DNA from: Allosphingosinicella vermicomposti
Lineage (GTDB): Bacteria; Pseudomonadota; Alphaproteobacteria; Sphingomonadales; Sphingomonadaceae
Direction of reading: 5' to 3'
DNA length: 64,000 bases
Assembly (NCBI RefSeq): GCF_003012815.1
Contig: NZ_PXYJ01000002.1
Span: 372,001-436,000 of the forward strand
The notes beneath the pieces were generated by a model that did not search any database, had not been told where the DNA came from, and saw nothing but the letters and a program-made list of their open reading frames with translations. Shown piece by piece: positions 1 to 8,078 of this stretch. Every line of letters begins with the position of its first letter. The stretch's first letter is position 1. The translations under genes were made by a program, and so were the position numbers.

Positions 1-45
1 CGCTGCCAACGCGACGGAGAGAAGAAAGGCGATCCTGAGCTTCAT
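1..45 (-). CDS. 5' end of a secreted protein, cut by the window edge
   Basis: Only the first 15 codons are visible, reading leftward off the window. The peptide MKLRIAFLLSVALAA has a basic start followed by a hydrophobic run, the beginning of a Sec signal peptide or lipoprotein signal. A strong ribosome binding site (AGGGGA) lies just upstream of the ATG. The gene is divergent from rplK, with about 195 bp between them. The mature protein lies outside the window, so no function can be given. Confidence 0.6.
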   Translation of the reverse strand, partial: MKLRIAFLLSVALAA

Positions 46-240
46 GGCATTCCCCTGTATCCGGCTTATGGTTGGGCGGACTGTAAGGCGAGAACTGCCG
101 CTGGCCAGCCCCTTCTCGACGGTTGCTCTTCGTGACGGCATCCGCTATGGGCGCGCTCTTCCAACTCATCGTAGTCGGAAATCTGCGGGAGGACGCTTGC
201 GTCCGTCTGAACCGCTAAACTTGAAATAGAGTGAGAAAAA

Positions 241-672
241 ATGGCTAAGAAGATTACGGGCTATATCAAGCTCCAGGTGCCCGCGGGCGCCGCCAATCCG
301 TCGCCGCCGATCGGCCCTGCTCTGGGTCAGCGCGGCGTCAACATCATGGAATTCTGCAAGGCGTTTAACGCCGCGACCGGCGACCTTGAAAAGGCGATGC
401 CGATCCCGACGATCATCACCGTCTATGCGGATCGCAGCTTCTCGTTCATCACGAAGACGCCGCCCGCCACCTTCCTCATCAAGAAGGCCGCGAACCTCAA
501 GTCGGGCTCGAAGGAGCCGGGCAAGGTGTCCGCCGGCAAGATCGCGCGTTCCAAGCTCACCGAGATCGCCGAGATCAAGATGAAGGATCTGAACGCGAAC
601 GACCTCGAAGCCGCGACGAAGATCATTGAAGGCTCCGCCCGCGCGATGGGCCTCGAAGTGGTGGAGGGCTGA
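241..672 (+). CDS. rplK: 50S ribosomal protein L11
   Basis: L11 of the large ribosomal subunit; it forms the GTPase-associated centre with L10/L12 and 23S rRNA. The 143-residue product has the normal family length and opens with the typical [16 protein letters not shown] stretch, followed by the N-terminal motif [20 protein letters not shown] and the C-terminal rRNA-binding domain ending AMGLEVVEG. The ATG follows a GAGTGAG-like Shine-Dalgarno. A perfect short palindrome (GGACGC TT GCGTCC, 191-204) sits in the leader. rplA starts 4 bp after the stop, so the two are co-transcribed. The nusG/secE genes that often precede rplK are not upstream; a divergent secreted-protein gene is there instead. 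Confidence 0.98.
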   Translation: MAKKITGYIKLQVPAGAANPSPPIGPALGQRGVNIMEFCKAFNAATGDLEKAMPIPTIITVYADRSFSFITKTPPATFLIKKAANLKSGSKEPGKVSAGKIARSKLTEIAEIKMKDLNANDLEAATKIIEGSARAMGLEVVEG

Positions 673-676
673 TATC

Positions 677-1372
677 ATGGCAAAGCTGACCAAGAAGCAG
701 AAGGCACTCGCCACCCTCGACCGCGAAAAGCTCTATGGCGTCGATGAAGCCATCGGCACCGTGAAGACCAACGCGACCGCCAAGTTCGACGAAACCGTCG
801 AAATCGCGATAAACCTCGGCGTCGATCCGCGCCACGCCGACCAGATGGTCCGCGGCGTCGTCACCCTGCCCGCAGGCACCGGCAAGGACGTTCGCGTCGC
901 CGTCTTCGCCCGCGCCGGCAAGGCCGACGAAGCCAAGGCCGCCGGCGCTGAAGTCGTCGGCGCCGAAGACCTGATGGAAGCGATCCAGAACGGCCAGATG
1001 GACTTCGACCGCGTCATCGCGACCCCGGACATGATGGGCATCGTCGGCCGTCTCGGTAAGGTTCTCGGCCCGAAGGGCATGATGCCGAACCCGAAGCTCG
1101 GCACCGTCACGCCGAACGTCGCCGAAGCCGTGAAGGCGGCCAAGGGCGGCCAGGTGGAATTCCGCGTCGAAAAGGCCGGCATCATCCACTCCGGCATCGG
1201 CAAGGCGAGCTTCTCCGCCGCCGATCTTCGCAAGAATTTCGACGCCTTCGTCGACGCGATCGTCAAGGCGAAGCCGGCTGGCGCCAAGGGCAAGTATGTG
1301 AAGAAGGTCGCTCTGTCCTCTTCCATGGGCCCAGGCCTCAAGATCGACACTGCCGAAGTGGCAGGCGCCTAA
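677..1372 (+). CDS. rplA: 50S ribosomal protein L1
   Basis: L1 builds the mobile stalk at the ribosomal E site and in other bacteria represses its own rplK-rplA mRNA. The 231-residue protein starts [11 protein letters not shown] and contains the conserved [15 protein letters not shown] segment (about residues 133-147). An upstream in-frame start at 626 would lie inside rplK; the ATG at 677, 4 bp after the rplK stop, is the natural start. Two stem-loops follow the stop, the second with a T-run, so the transcript probably ends here and does not continue to rplJ as it does in E. coli. Confidence 0.97.
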   Translation: MAKLTKKQKALATLDREKLYGVDEAIGTVKTNATAKFDETVEIAINLGVDPRHADQMVRGVVTLPAGTGKDVRVAVFARAGKADEAKAAGAEVVGAEDLMEAIQNGQMDFDRVIATPDMMGIVGRLGKVLGPKGMMPNPKLGTVTPNVAEAVKAAKGGQVEFRVEKAGIIHSGIGKASFSAADLRKNFDAFVDAIVKAKPAGAKGKYVKKVALSSSMGPGLKIDTAEVAGA

Positions 1373-1377
1373 CAATC

Positions 1378-1400
1378 GGATCAAAGTGATACTTTGATCC
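1378..1400 (+). other. Perfect 10-bp inverted repeat after rplA
   Basis: Arms GGATCAAAGT and ACTTTGATCC match perfectly around a 3-base loop, beginning 5 bp after the rplA stop. It has no T-run itself but is immediately followed by the rplA terminator. It may protect the mRNA 3' end or be a protein site. Confidence 0.6.
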
Positions 1401-1410
1401 GGGCATGAAG

Positions 1411-1439
1411 GGCCGGGGCGGAAACGCTCCGGCCTTTTT
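1411..1439 (+). terminator. Rho-independent terminator of rplK-rplA
   Basis: GGCCGGGGCG, loop GAAA, CGCTCCGGCC (one G-T pair) followed by a T-tract. It ends the rplK-rplA unit. Confidence 0.85.
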
Positions 1440-1446
1440 CTATCGG

Positions 1447-1635
1447 TCAAATCGCCATGCACGTGCCGCACCACGGAATGCGCCGGAAAGAGCGCATGAT
1501 CGGAACGCTGCACGGGGCCCTCGCCCCGGCCTTATCGCGACCCACCGCGCGCACTTGCCCGATGATCCACTGCTTCACCGCGCGGCCCAACGGCCCGACG
1601 CCGATCAGCCTCTTCACGCGGTCTTTGGCGGCCAT
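1447..1635 (-). CDS. Small basic hypothetical protein
   Basis: A 62-residue reading frame on the minus strand starting MAAKDRVKRLIGVGPLG, with a convincing AGGGGA ribosome binding site about 6 bp before the ATG at 1635. The longer upstream extension (to 1776) has no such signal. The product is basic (many R and K), with a short central hydrophobic stretch and three Cys residues toward the end. It ends just past the rplA terminator and is convergent to rplA. I do not recognise a family; it may be a real small gene or a chance frame. Confidence 0.4.
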   Translation of the reverse strand: MAAKDRVKRLIGVGPLGRAVKQWIIGQVRAVGRDKAGARAPCSVPIMRSFRRIPWCGTCMAI

Positions 1636-1734
1636 CACATTCCCCTCACCTCGATATAGGATGCGCGGCGGCGGGCGGAAGCGGCGGGAACATCGTCGCG
1701 CCCGGATCATTGGCTGAGGGTGAGGAGAGCCCCC

Positions 1735-1917
1735 ATGGCAACCCAGCCTGAAATCCCCGATACGATCACGCCGCAATCGCCGCCGGAAAGCCCGCCGATT
1801 GAGCTTCCGCCCGACCGGCCCGACACCAGCCCGCCCGAAACCATCCCGCCCGATCCGGGTCAGGACGATCCGGACCGGCTGATCCCCGAAACCCCGCCTC
1901 CGTCACAGCCGTTCTAA
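1735..1917 (+). CDS. Short proline-rich hypothetical protein
   Basis: A 60-residue protein made almost entirely of P, E, D and S/T, with repeated PP-x-x-P units (for example SPPESPPIELPPDRP) and no hydrophobic segment. The start at 1735 is chosen over 1720 because GAGGAG lies at the right distance upstream. Low sequence complexity makes homology weak evidence, but the codon pattern and binding site suggest it is translated. Function unknown; such acidic Pro-rich peptides are usually disordered. Confidence 0.55.
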   Translation: MATQPEIPDTITPQSPPESPPIELPPDRPDTSPPETIPPDPGQDDPDRLIPETPPPSQPF

Positions 1918-2032
1918 TTTCGTTCGAAACCCGAGCCACTTGAGGCCCGAACGCCTGCCTCATTCATCCGCCATGCAGCTTCCCCATGGAACAGGCGAAA
2001 GGGCGGCAACCGGTCCGCCCGTGGAGGATTGG

Positions 2033-2425
2033 ATGACGATGAAGCGGGCGGCATGGCTGACGGGTGTCCTCTTGCTCGCCTCCCCTTCTTACGCGCAGGA
2101 TGCCGAGCCGGTGGAGCAGGCGACGCGCACCATCAACCTCATGGTCTATGGCAATGATGCCTGCCCGGAGCCCGAGACACCCGACGAAATCGTCGTCTGC
2201 GGCCGCCTCCCCGAAGCCGACCGCTACCGCATCCCCAAGGATCTGCGAAAGAGGGAAGAAGACCCTGGCGCCCCCGGCACATCCTGGACCGCGCAGATGG
2301 AAGGCCTCAACCAGGACATGCGCCACACCCGCCCCGACAGCTGCTCCGCCGTCGGCAGCGGCGGCATGACGGGCTGCTACCAACAACGCCTCGACCAATG
2401 GCGCGCGGAGAAAAGGGCGCGGTGA
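2033..2425 (+). CDS. Periplasmic hypothetical protein with DEIVVCGR motif
   Basis: A 130-residue exported protein. The start at 2033 follows a GGAGG binding site and gives a clear signal peptide (MTMKRAAWLTGVLLLASPSYA, cleavage near residue 20). The mature part contains PDEIVVCGRLPEADRYRIP and four Cys residues that could form disulfides. I recall proteins with this TPDEIVVCGR...YRIP signature as common, uncharacterised proteins of sphingomonads. It stands alone, after the Pro-rich gene and about 280 bp before the cold-shock gene. Confidence 0.75.
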   Translation: MTMKRAAWLTGVLLLASPSYAQDAEPVEQATRTINLMVYGNDACPEPETPDEIVVCGRLPEADRYRIPKDLRKREEDPGAPGTSWTAQMEGLNQDMRHTRPDSCSAVGSGGMTGCYQQRLDQWRAEKRAR

Positions 2426-2640
2426 CTCTCGGGCGCCAAGAGCTCAGTCTATCAAAGCGCCTCCTCGCACCGTCACTGCATAAGGCCGAAGCGGTTCGGG
2501 CCACCGATGATTGGGTTAATGATCCCGGCCGCACCACGTCCGGAGCGAGCTGATATTGCAAGTCGCCCCTCCTGATCTTACATAGGAATTGCTCACGTCG
2601 CCTGCGACGGAATTTGTCGCGCCGCGTGCGCCTCTCCTTC

Positions 2641-2705
2641 CCTTTCACGCTTCAATGGCTCCGCTGCGCCGGTGGCACGCGGAAAACCCGTCACCGTGAA
2701 AGGAC
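2641..2705 (+). promoter_or_regulatory. Cold-shock mRNA leader hairpin covering the ribosome binding site
   Basis: CCTTTCACG (2641-2649) is exactly complementary to CGTGAAAGG (2695-2703). The 3' arm contains the AAAGG Shine-Dalgarno of the cold-shock gene that starts at 2710, so pairing would hide the ribosome binding site. This is a sequence-level prediction only; cspA-type mRNAs are known for temperature-responsive leaders. Confidence 0.5.
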
Positions 2706-2709
2706 GCGC

Positions 2710-2916
2710 ATGACCGTCGGTACCGTAAAATTCTTCAACTACGACAAGGGCTACGGCTTCATCTCCGACGATGCGGGCGGCGCCGATGCGTTCGTCCACA
2801 TCACCGCCGTGGAATCCGCCGGCCTCCCGGGGCTGAACAAGGATCAGCGGGTGAGTTACGAGCTTGAAACGGACGCTCGCGGCAAGACCTCGGCGATCAA
2901 CCTGCGAGCTGCCTGA
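2710..2916 (+). CDS. Cold-shock protein (CspA family)
   Basis: A 68-residue single cold-shock domain: an OB-fold protein that binds single-stranded RNA and DNA and melts mRNA secondary structure. It has RNP1-like KGYGFIS and RNP2-like DAFVHITAV motifs, and starts MTVGTVKFFNYDKGYGFI, the normal family opening. The ATG at 2710 follows AAAGGA; the frame runs further upstream, but that extension would be unusual for the family. The leader has a candidate stem that masks the Shine-Dalgarno. The next gene starts about 50 bp downstream and may be co-transcribed. Confidence 0.95.
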   Translation: MTVGTVKFFNYDKGYGFISDDAGGADAFVHITAVESAGLPGLNKDQRVSYELETDARGKTSAINLRAA

Positions 2917-2968
2917 ACCTTTTTGGGTGGCAGCACCCTGCTCTTTCACTCGAATATCGGAGACATTC

Positions 2969-3178
2969 ATGTCGAGAAGCGCCATTCGCCCGTACCTGAT
3001 CGCCAAGGACGAGGAAGGCCATTTCCGCCTTACAGTTCGTGAAACGCGATATAATTCACAGCATTATCCGCTGGTGACCTCCACCTTGCAGGACGAGTTG
3101 TTCAAGACGGCCACCGCCGCCCGCGCTCATGCCAAGGAGCATTATGGCGCGGAAGCCGGTCAGTTCGCGACGAAGTAA
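2969..3178 (+). CDS. Small hypothetical protein downstream of cold-shock gene
   Basis: A 69-residue protein starting MSRSAIRPYLIAKDEEGHF, preceded by GGAGA. It is soluble and mixed-charge, with a predicted short sheet region (HFRLTVRETRYNS) then a helix with A/K-rich content (TAAARAHAKEHYGA). No cysteine, no membrane segment. I do not recognise a named family. The 52-bp gap to the cold-shock gene suggests they share a transcript and may both serve stress adaptation; that is inference from position. Confidence 0.65.
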   Translation: MSRSAIRPYLIAKDEEGHFRLTVRETRYNSQHYPLVTSTLQDELFKTATAARAHAKEHYGAEAGQFATK

Positions 3179-3271
3179 GCCGTTACGCCCATTCCCGGTT
3201 GTTGGCCGCCCTGTTTCTGGAACAGGCGCGGCCTATAACCGTATCTAGCCAAGTTCAGGAGTTGATGAGAC

Positions 3272-3589
3272 ATGAGTTCATATAAGGATCCGTCCTTCCA
3301 GGACCGGGTCGGCAGGGCCATGGAAGCGAAGCAGAAAGCACTTGATGCCCTGCGGTCCAAGGCGCCCGTTGACGAGGCGGTCGTCGCGGAGCGACAGGCG
3401 GCGCGCGCAAGACGCGAAGCCGCCGAAGCCGAAAAGCGCGAGGCAAAAAAGGCCGCGGAAAGCGCCGCCAAAGAGGCGCGAGCCGCCAAGGCCGCCGAGA
3501 AGGCCGCCTCTATCCCAACGCCGCTTACCGAGGCGGAGCGCAAGGCCGCGCGCGATGCGCGCTACGCGGCGCGCAAGAGCAGGAAATAG
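3272..3589 (+). CDS. DUF6481 family protein
   Basis: A 105-residue, highly charged Ala/Lys/Glu/Arg-rich protein. The opening YKDPSFQDRVGRAMEAKQKAL matches what I know as DUF6481, a family common in sphingomonads. The centre (about residues 42-80) is a continuous charged helix, likely a coiled coil, and the end TEAERKAARDARYAARKSRK is strongly basic. No enzyme motif is present; nucleic-acid binding is possible but unproven. It lies 13 bp before the next gene, so the two are probably one transcript. Confidence 0.75.
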   Translation: MSSYKDPSFQDRVGRAMEAKQKALDALRSKAPVDEAVVAERQAARARREAAEAEKREAKKAAESAAKEARAAKAAEKAASIPTPLTEAERKAARDARYAARKSRK

Positions 3590-3602
3590 GGCTTTAGCGA
3601 CC

Positions 3603-5210
3603 ATGCCGAGCAAATCGCCCGCCACGCTGGAAGTGCGCACGGCCGTTCCAACCGACGTACCGGGCATACTAGCGCTCATCAGCCGCGCTTATCCTGGCAT
3701 AGAAAATTACAGCGCCGGGCAGGTCCGGGGCCAGATCAACAACTTCCCGGAAGGGCAGTTCGTCGCGGTCTTCGAAGGCGAGATTGTCGGTTATTGCGCC
3801 TCGTCGCGGATCGACGAAGAGATCGCGCTGGCGCCGCACGATTGGGCGACGATCACCGGCAATGGCTTTGGCAGCCGCCACGACCCGACCGGGGATTGGC
3901 TGTACGGCATCGAAATGGCCGTGGACGAACGGCAGCGCGGCCTTCGGATCGGCAAGCGTCTCTACGAAGCGCGCCGTGCGCTGGCCGAGCGGCTGGAGTT
4001 GCGCGGCATCGTCTTCGGTGGCCGAATGCCGGGCTATGCTCGGGCGAAGTCGAAAGTGGCCAGCCCGGAAGATTATCTCGATCAGGTCCGCGAAGGAAAG
4101 TTTCGCGACCCCGTCATCGGCTTTCAGCTTTCGAACGGGTTCACACCGATCGGGGTGCTTCGCAAATATCTCCCCTTCGACAAGGCCTCCGACGGGTTTG
4201 CCGCCCACATGATATGGCGCAACCCTTATGTCGATCCGAACGAGCCGCCCGCCTTTCGCGTACCCCGCGATGTAGAAAGCGTGCGCCTCGCCACCGTTCA
4301 GCTCCAGGCGCGGGCGGTGAAGAATTTCGACGAGTTCGTCCACAATGTCGAATATTTCGTCGACGTGGCGGCGGACTATCGCTCCGATTTCGTGGTGTTT
4401 CCGGAATTGTTCACCATGTCGCTGCTCTCCTTTGAGAAGGAGACACTGTCGCCGATGGAGGCGATCGACCGGATGACCGATCACCGCGCGCCGATCGTCG
4501 CCGAATTGTCGCGCATGGCGCTGCGCTACAATATCAACATCGTGGGCGGATCGCACCCGACACGCACCGAAGACGGCACCATCCAGAATGTCGCCTATGT
4601 CTGCCTACGCGACGGATCGGTCCACGCGCAGGAGAAGATCCACCCGACGCCGAACGAGGCTTATTGGTGGAAGATCAAGGGCGGGAATTCGGTTGAGGTG
4701 ATCCAGACCGATATCGGCCCGATAGGCGTGCTCATCTGCTATGATAGCGAGTTTCCGGAACTTGCCCGGCGGCTGGTGGATGAAGGCGCGCGGATCATCT
4801 TCGTGCCGTTCTGCACGGACAATCGCCAAGGCTATATGCGGGTGCGCTATTGCGCGCAGGCAAGGGCGATCGAGAACCAGTGCTTCGTCGTCCTGTCCGG
4901 CAATGTCGGCAACCTTCCCGGCGTCGACAATATGGACGTGCAATATGCCCAGTCCTGCATCCTCACGCCCTGCGATTTCCCGTTCGCCCGCGACGGTATC
5001 GCGGCGGAAGCAAGCGAGAATATCGAAACGCTGACGATCGCCGACGTAAACCTCGCCGATCTCACTTGGGCGCGCGCGGAGGGCACGGTGCGCAATCTGT
5101 CCGACCGCCGCTTCGATCTTTATCGCATCGACTGGAACCATGGGCGACGCGGGGATCGCCCGCCGCCCAATGCGCGGCCCATGGGATCAAAGGCGCCCGG
5201 CGGCGGCTAG
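3603..5210 (+). CDS. GNAT acetyltransferase - nitrilase superfamily fusion
   Basis: A 535-residue two-domain enzyme. Residues about 10-190 are a GNAT N-acetyltransferase, with the acetyl-CoA loop in DERQRGLRIGKRL (108-120). Residues about 225-510 are a carbon-nitrogen hydrolase with the full Glu-Lys-Cys triad: E268 in VVFPELF, K345 in QEKIHPTP and C379 in LICYDSEFPE. The frame extends upstream to 3342 but overlaps the DUF6481 gene in another frame; the ATG at 3603 gives the natural GNAT start. Such fusions are annotated in many bacteria as bifunctional GNAT / carbon-nitrogen hydrolases; their substrates are poorly known. It would couple amide hydrolysis and acyl transfer in the cytoplasm. A disordered Gly/Pro tail ends the protein. 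Confidence 0.9.
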   Translation: MPSKSPATLEVRTAVPTDVPGILALISRAYPGIENYSAGQVRGQINNFPEGQFVAVFEGEIVGYCASSRIDEEIALAPHDWATITGNGFGSRHDPTGDWLYGIEMAVDERQRGLRIGKRLYEARRALAERLELRGIVFGGRMPGYARAKSKVASPEDYLDQVREGKFRDPVIGFQLSNGFTPIGVLRKYLPFDKASDGFAAHMIWRNPYVDPNEPPAFRVPRDVESVRLATVQLQARAVKNFDEFVHNVEYFVDVAADYRSDFVVFPELFTMSLLSFEKETLSPMEAIDRMTDHRAPIVAELSRMALRYNINIVGGSHPTRTEDGTIQNVAYVCLRDGSVHAQEKIHPTPNEAYWWKIKGGNSVEVIQTDIGPIGVLICYDSEFPELARRLVDEGARIIFVPFCTDNRQGYMRVRYCAQARAIENQCFVVLSGNVGNLPGVDNMDVQYAQSCILTPCDFPFARDGIAAEASENIETLTIADVNLADLTWARAEGTVRNLSDRRFDLYRIDWNHGRRGDRPPPNARPMGSKAPGGG

Positions 5211-5322
5211 AGCACCGCTTCTATTTCCGAAAACCGGCATTACGAATGATCGATATGGGTGCCAGGCGGCAGAGCGCCGCGCGGCCGCTACCGCCCTCGT
5301 CTGCCCTTCGAATGAAAAGGGA

Positions 5323-5346
5323 GTGCTCCTATTCTTCGGGGAGCAC
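5323..5346. other. Inverted repeat between nitrilase-fusion gene and rplJ
   Basis: GTGCTCC (5323-5329) and GGAGCAC (5340-5346) form a 7-bp stem with a 10-base loop, about 110 bp after the fusion gene stop. There is no good T-run, so this is at most a weak terminator. Confidence 0.35.
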
Positions 5347-5536
5347 CCAATCCCTTCCAATGTAGGGTTTCTTCTGCCAGCGTCGCGGGATGCCGCTCCC
5401 TCCCCATCCCAAGCGCACGCCTCACACGACAAGCCCGTTTCCGCGCATCAAAGCGAGCCCTGGAAAACATCGTCAGAGCATCAATTTCATCAACTTTCCC
5501 TCGAAGCCATCCAACAGCTCAGGCTCAGCTTGGCGG

Positions 5537-5789
5537 TTGACTTTGCGGGGGATTGCGGTAGAGGCGCGGGCTTGCCGGATGGGTTCGCTCGTCCGGCATC
5601 CGTCCGAGACAGTTGGTGGAGGCGATTTGGCCTCCTTAATGTCCAGCCTAGACGGGGAAGAGTTTCAAGCCGGGCGCGCTTTCAAGCCGCATCGGTGTCT
5701 GCCTGAACAGATCAGGCCGTCAGCCCTACCCCTTCGGACAATATGTACCCGCGCGGCGGATGGTCCGTCGCGCGAAATGGAGTAGAGGC
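5537..5789 (+). promoter_or_regulatory. rplJ promoter candidate and leader
   Basis: The 579 bp between the fusion gene and rplJ hold no convincing gene. TTGACT (5537-5542) and TAGAGG (5559-5564), 16 bp apart, are a possible promoter. A stem-loop TGCCGGA...TCCGGCA (5573-5598) follows, then about 190 nt of leader. In other bacteria L10-L7/L12 represses its own synthesis by binding such a long leader; the same is inferred here. Confidence 0.4.
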
Positions 5790-6305
5790 ATGGATCGAGC
5801 TCAAAAGGCCGAGCAGGTTGCCCAGCTGAAGCAGACGTTTAGCGAGAGCGCGGTCGTGGTTGTCACCCGCAATCTCGGCCTGACGGTGGCCCAGTCCACC
5901 ACGCTCAGGAACCGGATGCGTGACGCTGGCGCCAGCTACAAGGTGTCCAAGAACACGCTCGCTCTGATTGCCGTAGAGGGCACGACCTACGCACCCATCA
6001 GCGACATGCTGTCGGGTCCGACGGCGCTCGCCACCTCCACCGATCCCGTCGCGGCCGCCAAGGTGGTCGTCGACTTCGCGAAGACGACCGACAGGTTCGA
6101 AATCGTGGGCGGTGCGATGGGCGACACGCTCCTCGACGTCAACGGAGTGAAGGCGCTTGCCGAGCTTCCGTCTCTTGATGAACTGCGTGCAACGATCATC
6201 GGCCTTATCCAGGCGCCGGCGACCAAGATTGCCCGTACCATCAACGAGCCGGGCGCACAGCTTGCGCGTGTTTTCGGCGCTTTCGCCGCCAAGACAGACG
6301 CCTGA
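5790..6305 (+). CDS. rplJ: 50S ribosomal protein L10
   Basis: L10 anchors the L7/L12 dimers to the ribosome and forms the stalk base. The 171-residue product opens MDRAQKAEQVAQLKQTF and contains the conserved VVVVTRNLGLTVAQ and YKVSKNTLALIA segments of the rRNA-binding domain; the C-terminal helix (about 140-171) binds L12. The ATG at 5790 follows GTAGAGG and is preferred to an in-frame start at 5760. rplL follows 51 bp downstream. It is separated from rplA by 4.4 kb, unlike the contiguous operon of E. coli. Confidence 0.97.
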   Translation: MDRAQKAEQVAQLKQTFSESAVVVVTRNLGLTVAQSTTLRNRMRDAGASYKVSKNTLALIAVEGTTYAPISDMLSGPTALATSTDPVAAAKVVVDFAKTTDRFEIVGGAMGDTLLDVNGVKALAELPSLDELRATIIGLIQAPATKIARTINEPGAQLARVFGAFAAKTDA

Positions 6306-6356
6306 TTTTAGAACTGAACTGACTTTACGGGCCTTAGCCCGAATTGGAGACTTAAA

Positions 6357-6731
6357 ATGGCAGACATCAATTCCATCGTCGATCAGCTGTCCGCGCTGAC
6401 CGTCCTCGAAGCCGCCGACCTCGCGAAGGCGCTTGAAGAAAAGTGGGGCGTTTCGGCCGCCGCAGCTGTTGCGGTTGCTGGCCCCGCTGGCGGCGCTGCT
6501 GCTCCGGCTGCTGAAGAGAAGACCGAATTCGACGTCATCCTCACCGGCGACGGCGGCAAGAAGATCAACGTGATTAAGGAAGTCCGTGCGATCACCGGTC
6601 TCGGCCTCGGCGAAGCCAAGGCGCTCGTCGAAGGCGCTCCGAAGCCGATCAAGGAAGGCGTCAACAAGGACGAAGCCGAAAAGATCAAGAAGCAGATCGA
6701 AGAAGCCGGCGGCACCGTCGAGCTCAAGTAA
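6357..6731 (+). CDS. rplL: 50S ribosomal protein L7/L12
   Basis: The 124-residue acidic stalk protein recruits translational GTPases. It has the expected architecture: N-terminal dimerisation helices (1-32), an Ala/Gly/Pro hinge (33-52) and the C-terminal globular domain with [20 protein letters not shown] and [15 protein letters not shown]. The start ATG follows GGAGAC. It is co-transcribed with rplJ and followed by a strong terminator. Confidence 0.98.
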   Translation: MADINSIVDQLSALTVLEAADLAKALEEKWGVSAAAAVAVAGPAGGAAAPAAEEKTEFDVILTGDGGKKINVIKEVRAITGLGLGEAKALVEGAPKPIKEGVNKDEAEKIKKQIEEAGGTVELK

Positions 6732-6768
6732 GCTGCTTCCGGCCAAGCGCCGGATCTTACGGAAAAGG

Positions 6769-6799
6769 AAGGGCGGCTCTTCACGGGTCGCCCTTTTTT
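6769..6799 (+). terminator. Rho-independent terminator of rplJ-rplL
   Basis: AAGGGCG...CGCCCTT stem with a following run of six T. It closes the rplJL unit, so rpoB must have its own promoter. Confidence 0.9.
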
Positions 6800-6881
6800 C
6801 TTTTCATTGAGCTACTTAGCCGGAGCTCCGCGCCCCCTCCCCGGTTGATGATGGGCCAGCCACGATCTCGATTGTGCGCTC

Positions 6882-8078
6882 ATGAAGATATGCTTCCCCT
6901 TCATCGCTCAGCCGCACCAGACCTTCCACGCCCTCCCCATCGCGCTGGAACTCGCCCGCAGGCACGATGATGCCGAGGTGCACATCGCCGCCGCCGCACC
7001 CGCCCATCTCTCCTTCCTCCGCCACATCGCTCGTCTCTACTATCCCGACGCGCATCCGGTCATCGAGCCGCTCGGCCTCCCCAGCCTCGTCGGCCGCCGC
7101 ATCGCGCGCCCCGCGCAGGCTATCGCGCCCAAGCTCCTCGCCCTCCTCTACAATGTCCGCTACTTCAGCAGCTTCGACGCACTCGTGGTGCCGGAGCGGA
7201 CGACGCTCATCCTCAAACATATCCTGAAGCGGCCCCGTTTCATCTGGACCCGGCACGGCGCGGGGGACCGAGCAAGCGGCTTCCAGCAAAAAATCAGCCA
7301 GTTCGATTTCGTGCTGATGGCCGGGGGCAAGATCGAGCAGCGCCTGCAGGAAGAGCATGTGATTTCCGCAGGCCATTACGCCACCGGCGTCTACGCCAAG
7401 TTCGATCTCGTCCAGCGCATGCCCCACCCCCGCCCCTTTTTAAACGGACGTCCCACAATTCTCTACAACCCGCACTTCCGGCAGGGCTTGTCATCCTGGC
7501 CAGTCTGGGGACGGCACGTGCTGAATTTCTTCGCCGCGCACAGCCGGTACAACCTGATTTTCGCGCCCCATATCCGCCTCTTCTATCCGCCCCGGCGGGA
7601 CAAATGCGCGGCCTTCAAACCCTATGAGGGTCTGGATCATATGCGGATCGATCTGGGCAGCCTCGCCGCCGCCGACATGACCTACACGCTCGGCGCCGAT
7701 CTCTATCTCGGCGATGTCAGCAGCCAGGTTGCCGAGTTTCTGACCCGCCCCCGCCCTTGCCTGTTCTTCAACGCGCACAAGATCGATTGGCGGGGTACAG
7801 AGGATTTCCGCTTCTGGACCTTGGGACCGGTCATCGAGGACATAGAAGATCTTGAGGCCGGTCTGAACGAGGCATTCCGGACGCATGACAATTATCGGGA
7901 ACGGCAGGCTGTCTATATACACGACACATTCGGCGATCTCGACGGGCCCACCGCTCCGCGGGGCGCAGACGCGATCATGGCCTATCTGCGGTCCGAAATC
8001 CCGCCGTCCGCGGCCATCGCGCCAAGGATCGGACACTCCGCGCCTTCATCGCCGGCGCAGGCATCCGACAGGCGCTGA
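6882..8078 (+). CDS. CDP-glycerol glycerophosphotransferase-like protein
   Basis: A 398-residue soluble protein with a GT-B-like look: N-terminal MKICFPFIAQPHQTFHALPI then alternating strands and helices, and near the C-terminus GADLYLGDVSSQVAEFL (about 270-286), which resembles the D-x-S-S motif of the TagF/TagB teichoic-acid polymerase family. In a Gram-negative this would more likely modify a surface glycan. No strong ribosome binding site precedes the ATG. Its last 97 bp overlap the convergent merR gene. Family assignment is from motif recall; the substrate is not known. Confidence 0.6.
   Translation: MKICFPFIAQPHQTFHALPIALELARRHDDAEVHIAAAAPAHLSFLRHIARLYYPDAHPVIEPLGLPSLVGRRIARPAQAIAPKLLALLYNVRYFSSFDALVVPERTTLILKHILKRPRFIWTRHGAGDRASGFQQKISQFDFVLMAGGKIEQRLQEEHVISAGHYATGVYAKFDLVQRMPHPRPFLNGRPTILYNPHFRQGLSSWPVWGRHVLNFFAAHSRYNLIFAPHIRLFYPPRRDKCAAFKPYEGLDHMRIDLGSLAAADMTYTLGADLYLGDVSSQVAEFLTRPRPCLFFNAHKIDWRGTEDFRFWTLGPVIEDIEDLEAGLNEAFRTHDNYRERQAVYIHDTFGDLDGPTAPRGADAIMAYLRSEIPPSAAIAPRIGHSAPSSPAQASDRR

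Noticed and set aside
1405-1659. Plus-strand frames over the rplA terminator
   Set aside because: They begin inside the terminator hairpin and lack a ribosome binding site.
5140-5706. 188-codon plus frame between the nitrilase fusion and rplJ
   Set aside because: Overlaps the end of the fusion gene out of frame, has no binding site and no motif; the region looks like leader and promoter DNA.
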